NCBI RefSeq assembly: GCF_039872765.1
Contig: NZ_JBDPZC010000001.1
Span: 248,001-312,000 of the forward strand
DNA from: Roseateles_B flavus
Lineage (GTDB): Bacteria > Pseudomonadota > Gammaproteobacteria > Burkholderiales > Burkholderiaceae_C
Direction of reading: 5' to 3'
Length of the DNA stretch: 64,000 nt
In this document: piece by piece, positions 60,624 to 64,000 of the stretch
Layout of the letters: the number at the start of each line of letters is the position of its first letter
Numbering within the stretch: position 1 is the first letter of the stretch
The notes under the pieces: model-generated
The model's input: the letters and a program-made list of their open reading frames with translations, nothing else
Database searches by the model: none
What the model was told of the DNA's origin: nothing
Position numbers and translations under genes: made by a program

Positions 60624-62471
60624 ATGAGTCTCAAGGAACGCCTGGCGATCTGGACGGGCTGGCGCGCCGCGCCGCCCCACGAGACGCGCGACGAAGCCCA
60701 GCTCCTCATCAGCGTCGAACTCCTGCGCCTGCTGGCCCAGCAGAGCCGGCGCATGCCCTATCCCGTCGGGCTCAGTGCCTTCTTCATGGCCCTGATGGCC
60801 GCATTGCCGACCCGCTCTGCCTGGCCGGTGCTGTGGATGCTGGCCGTGCTGGGCACCCTGCTGCTGCGGCGTCATGTGCTGGGTCGGCTGCCTCAGCTGG
60901 ATCACTACCCTGTCTCGCAACGCATGCGCTGGGCCGTGATGCTGAGCCTGCTCAACGGGCTGGTGTTCTCGATGGTGCTGGTCTTCTCGGCCGCCATCAG
61001 CGACTACGAACGCATGGTGCAGACCATCCTGCTGCTGGGCCTGTGCGCCGGCGCCGTGGCCAGCACCGCGGGCTACCTGCCCGTGTTCATGGCCTTCTCC
61101 GGGCCCGTGACCCTGGCCAACGGCCTGGCCTGGCTGACCGGCGGGGCCGGCGCGCATGCCACGGTCTGGCAGGACGCGGTGATGGGCGGCCTGATCCTGC
61201 TGTTCGGCTTCATGCTGCGCAATCTGGCGCGGGACAACTACCGCGTCTTCTGTGATTCCGTGCTGATCCGCCAGCAGCAGGTCAAGAGCAACCAGCAGCT
61301 GCGTGCCGCGCTCAAGCAGACCGAGCAGGCCATGCAGGCCAAGACCCGCTTCCTCGCCTCGGCCAGCCACGACCTGCGCCAGCCGATGCATACGCTGACC
61401 CTGTTCGGCTCCGCCCTGCTGCGCCGCCGCCTGGACGAGGACAGCCTGGGCGTGGTGCGCAACATGAATCTCGCCATCGACGCGCTCTCGGGCCAGATGG
61501 ACGCGCTGCTGGACATCTCCAAGCTCGACGCCGAGGTCGTGCCCGTGCACCCCAAGGTCTTCAACCTGGGCCACTGGCTGGGCCGCTTGCAGCAGGAGTT
61601 CCTGCCCAGCGCCCAACGCAAGCGCCTGGAGCTGACCCTGATCTGCCCCATGAACGCCTACGTGGAGACCGACGCCCTGCTGCTGGAGCGCGTGGTGCGC
61701 AACCTGATCGACAACGCGATCAAGTACACGCAGGCAGGCCAGATCAGCATCGTGGCCGAACGCCGCGGCGAGCTGTGGCAGGTCTCGGTGCGTGACACCG
61801 GCTGCGGCATTGCCGAGGAGGAACAGCAGAAGGTCTTCGACGAGTTCTACCAGATCGGCAACAAGGAGCGCGACCGCGCCAAGGGCCTGGGCCTTGGGCT
61901 CTCCATCGTCAGCCGCCTGGTGGACCTGCTGGACCTGCATCTGCAGCTGGAGTCCACGCCGGGGGTCGGGTCTTGCTTCACCCTGGGCATCGAGGCCGCC
62001 GAGCAGGGGCCGGACAGCCAGCTCGACGAGACCGGCGACGCCCGCTCCCTGCGCGGCCTCAAAGTGCTGGTGGTGGACGACGAGGAGCTGGTGCGCCAGG
62101 CCATGTGCACCCTGCTGGCCGAGCTGGGCTGTCAGGCGCGCTGCGCCGGCACCACCCGCGAGGCCGTGCTGCTGTGCATGCAGCAGGCGCCGGACCTGCT
62201 GCTGATCGACTACCGCCTGCGCGGCAGCGACGACGGGCTCTCCGCCGTGCGCTCGCTGCGCAACCTGGTCCCGGCCCTTCCGGCCCTCCTGATCAGCGGA
62301 GACACGGCGCCGCAGCGCCTGCGCGATGCGCAGGCCGCCGGCCTGGAACTCCTGCACAAGCCCGTTCGCGCCGACCAGCTCATGACCGCCATGCAGCGGG
62401 TGCTGACCGGCGTCTCGCACGTTCCACGGTCGGCCAGGGAGGCTGAAGATGTACGAGGAACCCCGGCATGA
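60624..62471 (+). CDS. Membrane hybrid histidine kinase with receiver domain
   Basis: This 615-residue protein has a cytoplasmic N-terminus, about five to six membrane segments (about 45-215), then a kinase core with the phospho-His in SASHDLRQPMHTL (H249), NAIKYT, DTGCGI and GLGLGLSIV, and a C-terminal receiver with D529 (LLIDYRLRG) and LLHKPV. The layout resembles the RpfC-like/MHYT-free hybrid kinases common in Burkholderiales, where the receiver damps or relays signal. No separate response regulator follows; its gene overlaps the GMC oxidoreductase gene by 23 bp, so the two are coupled. The ATG at 60624 is chosen; upstream codons overlap the intergenic structure. Confidence 0.9.
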   Translation: MSLKERLAIWTGWRAAPPHETRDEAQLLISVELLRLLAQQSRRMPYPVGLSAFFMALMAALPTRSAWPVLWMLAVLGTLLLRRHVLGRLPQLDHYPVSQRMRWAVMLSLLNGLVFSMVLVFSAAISDYERMVQTILLLGLCAGAVASTAGYLPVFMAFSGPVTLANGLAWLTGGAGAHATVWQDAVMGGLILLFGFMLRNLARDNYRVFCDSVLIRQQQVKSNQQLRAALKQTEQAMQAKTRFLASASHDLRQPMHTLTLFGSALLRRRLDEDSLGVVRNMNLAIDALSGQMDALLDISKLDAEVVPVHPKVFNLGHWLGRLQQEFLPSAQRKRLELTLICPMNAYVETDALLLERVVRNLIDNAIKYTQAGQISIVAERRGELWQVSVRDTGCGIAEEEQQKVFDEFYQIGNKERDRAKGLGLGLSIVSRLVDLLDLHLQLESTPGVGSCFTLGIEAAEQGPDSQLDETGDARSLRGLKVLVVDDEELVRQAMCTLLAELGCQARCAGTTREAVLLCMQQAPDLLLIDYRLRGSDDGLSAVRSLRNLVPALPALLISGDTAPQRLRDAQAAGLELLHKPVRADQLMTAMQRVLTGVSHVPRSAREAEDVRGTPA

Positions 62472-64000
62472 GGACAGGCGCCGCCATCACTGGCTCTCCC
62501 GCCCGCTGAGCGACTGGCTGCTGGCCCATCCCCGCGAGGAGGCCGGCGTCCTCGATGCCGACGTCATCATCGTCGGCAGCGGCTATGGCGCGGCCGCGGC
62601 GGCCGAGCAGCTGTCCCGCTGCGCCGACGCGCAGGGCACGCCGCCGAAGATCCTCCTGCTGGAGCGCGGCCTGGAATACCTGCCCGGCCGCTTCCCGGCC
62701 CGCATGGCCGAGCTGCCGGGGCATGTGCGCGTCTCGATGTCGGACGAAGGTCGGCGTGGCCAGGTGAAGGGCTACCGCGAGGCGCTCTTCGACTTCCGCC
62801 TGGGACCGGAGCTCTGCGTGGTGCTGGCCAACGGCCTGGGCGGCGGTTCGCTGATCAATGCCGGCGTGATGCTGGAGGCCGAGGCGGACGTCTTCCGCGG
62901 CCCGCGTTGGCCGGACCGTCTGCGCCGCGATCCTGACGGCATGGCCCCCTGGTACGCCAGGGCCGCACAGCTGCTGGGCGCCGAGCCCGCCGCACCGCAG
63001 GGCCACCGGGGCGAGCCCAACACCATTGCCGCACTCACCCCGCATGCGCCGCGCCGCGCAGACTACCTGCGCAGCCTGTCCGCGCCCGGGCTGCCTGCCC
63101 GCGAGGTGCCCCTCACCGTGGCCTTGCGGGCGGATCCGCGCTCCGCGGCGGGCCTGCCCCTGGACCGCTGCATGGCCTGCGGCGACTGCGCCACGGGCTG
63201 CAACCACGGGGCCAAGGAGTCGCTGGACACCAATCTGCTGTGGCTGGCGCGTCGCCGCGGCGTGGAGATGCTGACGGGCGCTACCGTGCTGCACCTGCGG
63301 CCCGAGGGCCTGGACCCGCGCACCGGCGAGGCCGCCGCCTGGCAGCTGGCCGTGCTGCCCACCGACGAGAACCAGGCACGCCAGGAGGCCCGGCCTTTTT
63401 TGCTGCGCGCCCGCCGCGTGGTGCTGGCCGCGGGCAGCCTGGGCTCCACCGAGATCCTGCTGCGATCGCGGCGCCAGGGCCTGACGCTGTCGGACCGCCT
63501 GGGCGAGGGCGTCAGCGCCAACGGCGACCTGCTGGCCGCCGTGCGCGACACGCCGGCGCTCGACGCCCTGGCCGACGAGTCCCAGGACCCCGCCACGCGC
63601 CAGGCCGGCCCCACCATCACCGCCATGCTGGACGCCCGCCAGCTGCGCGATCCCGATCCCGAGCGCCCGCCTCCCGGCGCCGGCCAGGCACCGCTGCTGG
63701 GCTGCGTGCTGCAGGACCTGGCCATTCCCGGCCCCATGCGCTGGGCTTTCGAGCAGCTCTTTGCCCTGGGCGAGACCCTGGACGGGCTGTCCCGCCCCGA
63801 CCGCAGCGAGCATGGCGCCGGCTTCGACTTCCCCGATCCCTACGCCATCACCCGGGCCGCCAGCGCCCGCACCCTGCCCGTGGCCCTCATCGGCATGGAC
63901 GCCGCGCAGGGCCGCATGAGCCTGCAGCCGGGCCGGGCCGGTGAGGACGCCGATCCGGGCAGCCTGCAGATCCGCTGGCCTGGCCTGGGGAGCGACCCTC
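62449..64000 (+). CDS. GMC-family oxidoreductase with four-cysteine cluster (cut by window edge)
   Basis: The frame opens at an ATG inside the kinase gene and is open to the right edge (at least 517 residues). The FAD-binding start is ADVIIVGSGYGAAAAAEQL, followed by LLLERGLEY, NGLGGGSLINAGVML and VVLAAGSLGSTEILLRS, all typical of GMC or cholesterol-oxidase-like flavoenzymes. Residues 241-251 read CMACGDCATGC, a Cys-x2-Cys-x2-Cys-x3-Cys pattern like an iron-sulfur ligand set, followed by NHGAKESLDTN. This suggests a flavin plus Fe-S dehydrogenase. The substrate is unknown and the C-terminal catalytic domain lies outside the window. Confidence 0.85.
   Translation, partial: MYEEPRHEDRRRHHWLSRPLSDWLLAHPREEAGVLDADVIIVGSGYGAAAAAEQLSRCADAQGTPPKILLLERGLEYLPGRFPARMAELPGHVRVSMSDEGRRGQVKGYREALFDFRLGPELCVVLANGLGGGSLINAGVMLEAEADVFRGPRWPDRLRRDPDGMAPWYARAAQLLGAEPAAPQGHRGEPNTIAALTPHAPRRADYLRSLSAPGLPAREVPLTVALRADPRSAAGLPLDRCMACGDCATGCNHGAKESLDTNLLWLARRRGVEMLTGATVLHLRPEGLDPRTGEAAAWQLAVLPTDENQARQEARPFLLRARRVVLAAGSLGSTEILLRSRRQGLTLSDRLGEGVSANGDLLAAVRDTPALDALADESQDPATRQAGPTITAMLDARQLRDPDPERPPPGAGQAPLLGCVLQDLAIPGPMRWAFEQLFALGETLDGLSRPDRSEHGAGFDFPDPYAITRAASARTLPVALIGMDAAQGRMSLQPGRAGEDADPGSLQIRWPGLGSDP

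Noticed and set aside
60364..60627. Short open frame before the hybrid kinase as a separate small gene
   Set aside because: No ribosome-binding site or family pattern, and it spans the stem-loop and kinase leader.
61961..61980. GGGGTCGGGTCTTGC in the hybrid kinase as an element copy
   Set aside because: It encodes the usual Pro-Gly-x-Gly-Ser-Cys-Phe strand of the HATPase domain and has a mismatch; probably coincidence.

Overview
The window is high-GC chromosomal DNA (mostly about 68-72% GC by eye) from a betaproteobacterium, most likely a Burkholderiales member of the Roseateles/Mitsuaria/Rubrivivax type. The reasons are a complete atpIBEFHAGDC operon followed by a hexose-6-phosphate epimerase gene, hemE and priA, together with dense two-component and cyclic-di-GMP signalling, a GH18 chitinase and codon use dominated by G/C in third positions. 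No rRNA, tRNA, CRISPR array, prophage or intact insertion sequence was seen.

Layout. 1-7.5 kb: a CHASE-domain sensor cut by the left edge, a BenE-type transporter, gshB, a secreted chitinase with a Pro-Thr linker, and a cytochrome P450 divergent from an AraC-type regulator. 7.5-9.7 kb: a low-GC island on the minus strand that I read as a small ribosomal-peptide (graspetide-like) cassette. It has an MvdD-type ATP-grasp ligase, a 62-residue precursor peptide with an LSDEEINSVAGA leader motif, and an exported DUF6624 protein, driven by a recognisable promoter with an overlapping dyad. 9.8-14.1 kb: an ABC-F ATPase, a receiver-domain protein and a membrane diguanylate cyclase. 14.1-20.4 kb: a MocR-type regulator divergent from a run of amino-acid genes (Asp/Glu racemase homologue, PLP aminotransferase, acetyltransferase, PhzF, VOC protein, AlaX editing protein). 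20.4-23.3 kb: cytochrome c' and cytochrome b, an acetyltransferase and an SMP-30 lactonase. 23.5-31.1 kb: the ATP synthase operon, closed by a clear intrinsic terminator. 31.2-36 kb: hexose-6-phosphate epimerase, hemE, priA. 36-47 kb: an S9 peptidase, AEC permease, membrane pseudokinase, solute-binding protein, Rep helicase, Fic AMP-transferase and an exported PEP-synthase-like protein. 47-55 kb: a PhoD phosphatase, a FadL-type porin, a YhhN protein, and an operon of LytS-like kinase, small membrane protein and LytTR regulator. 55-64 kb: a chemoreceptor, a DUF4124 protein, two YceI proteins with a cytochrome b561, an HDOD/HD-like protein, and a hybrid histidine kinase overlapping a GMC oxidoreductase that runs off the right edge.

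The most interesting points are: the graspetide-like cassette; a repeated palindromic element (core GGCAAGACCTG) that lies between genes and also, in frame, inside priA; an exported PEP-synthase-like protein with its domains in permuted order; a membrane-anchored pseudokinase; a GMC oxidoreductase with a four-cysteine cluster translationally overlapping a sensor kinase; and several strong dyads in divergent promoter regions. All functions are inferred from reading the sequence. No database search was run.
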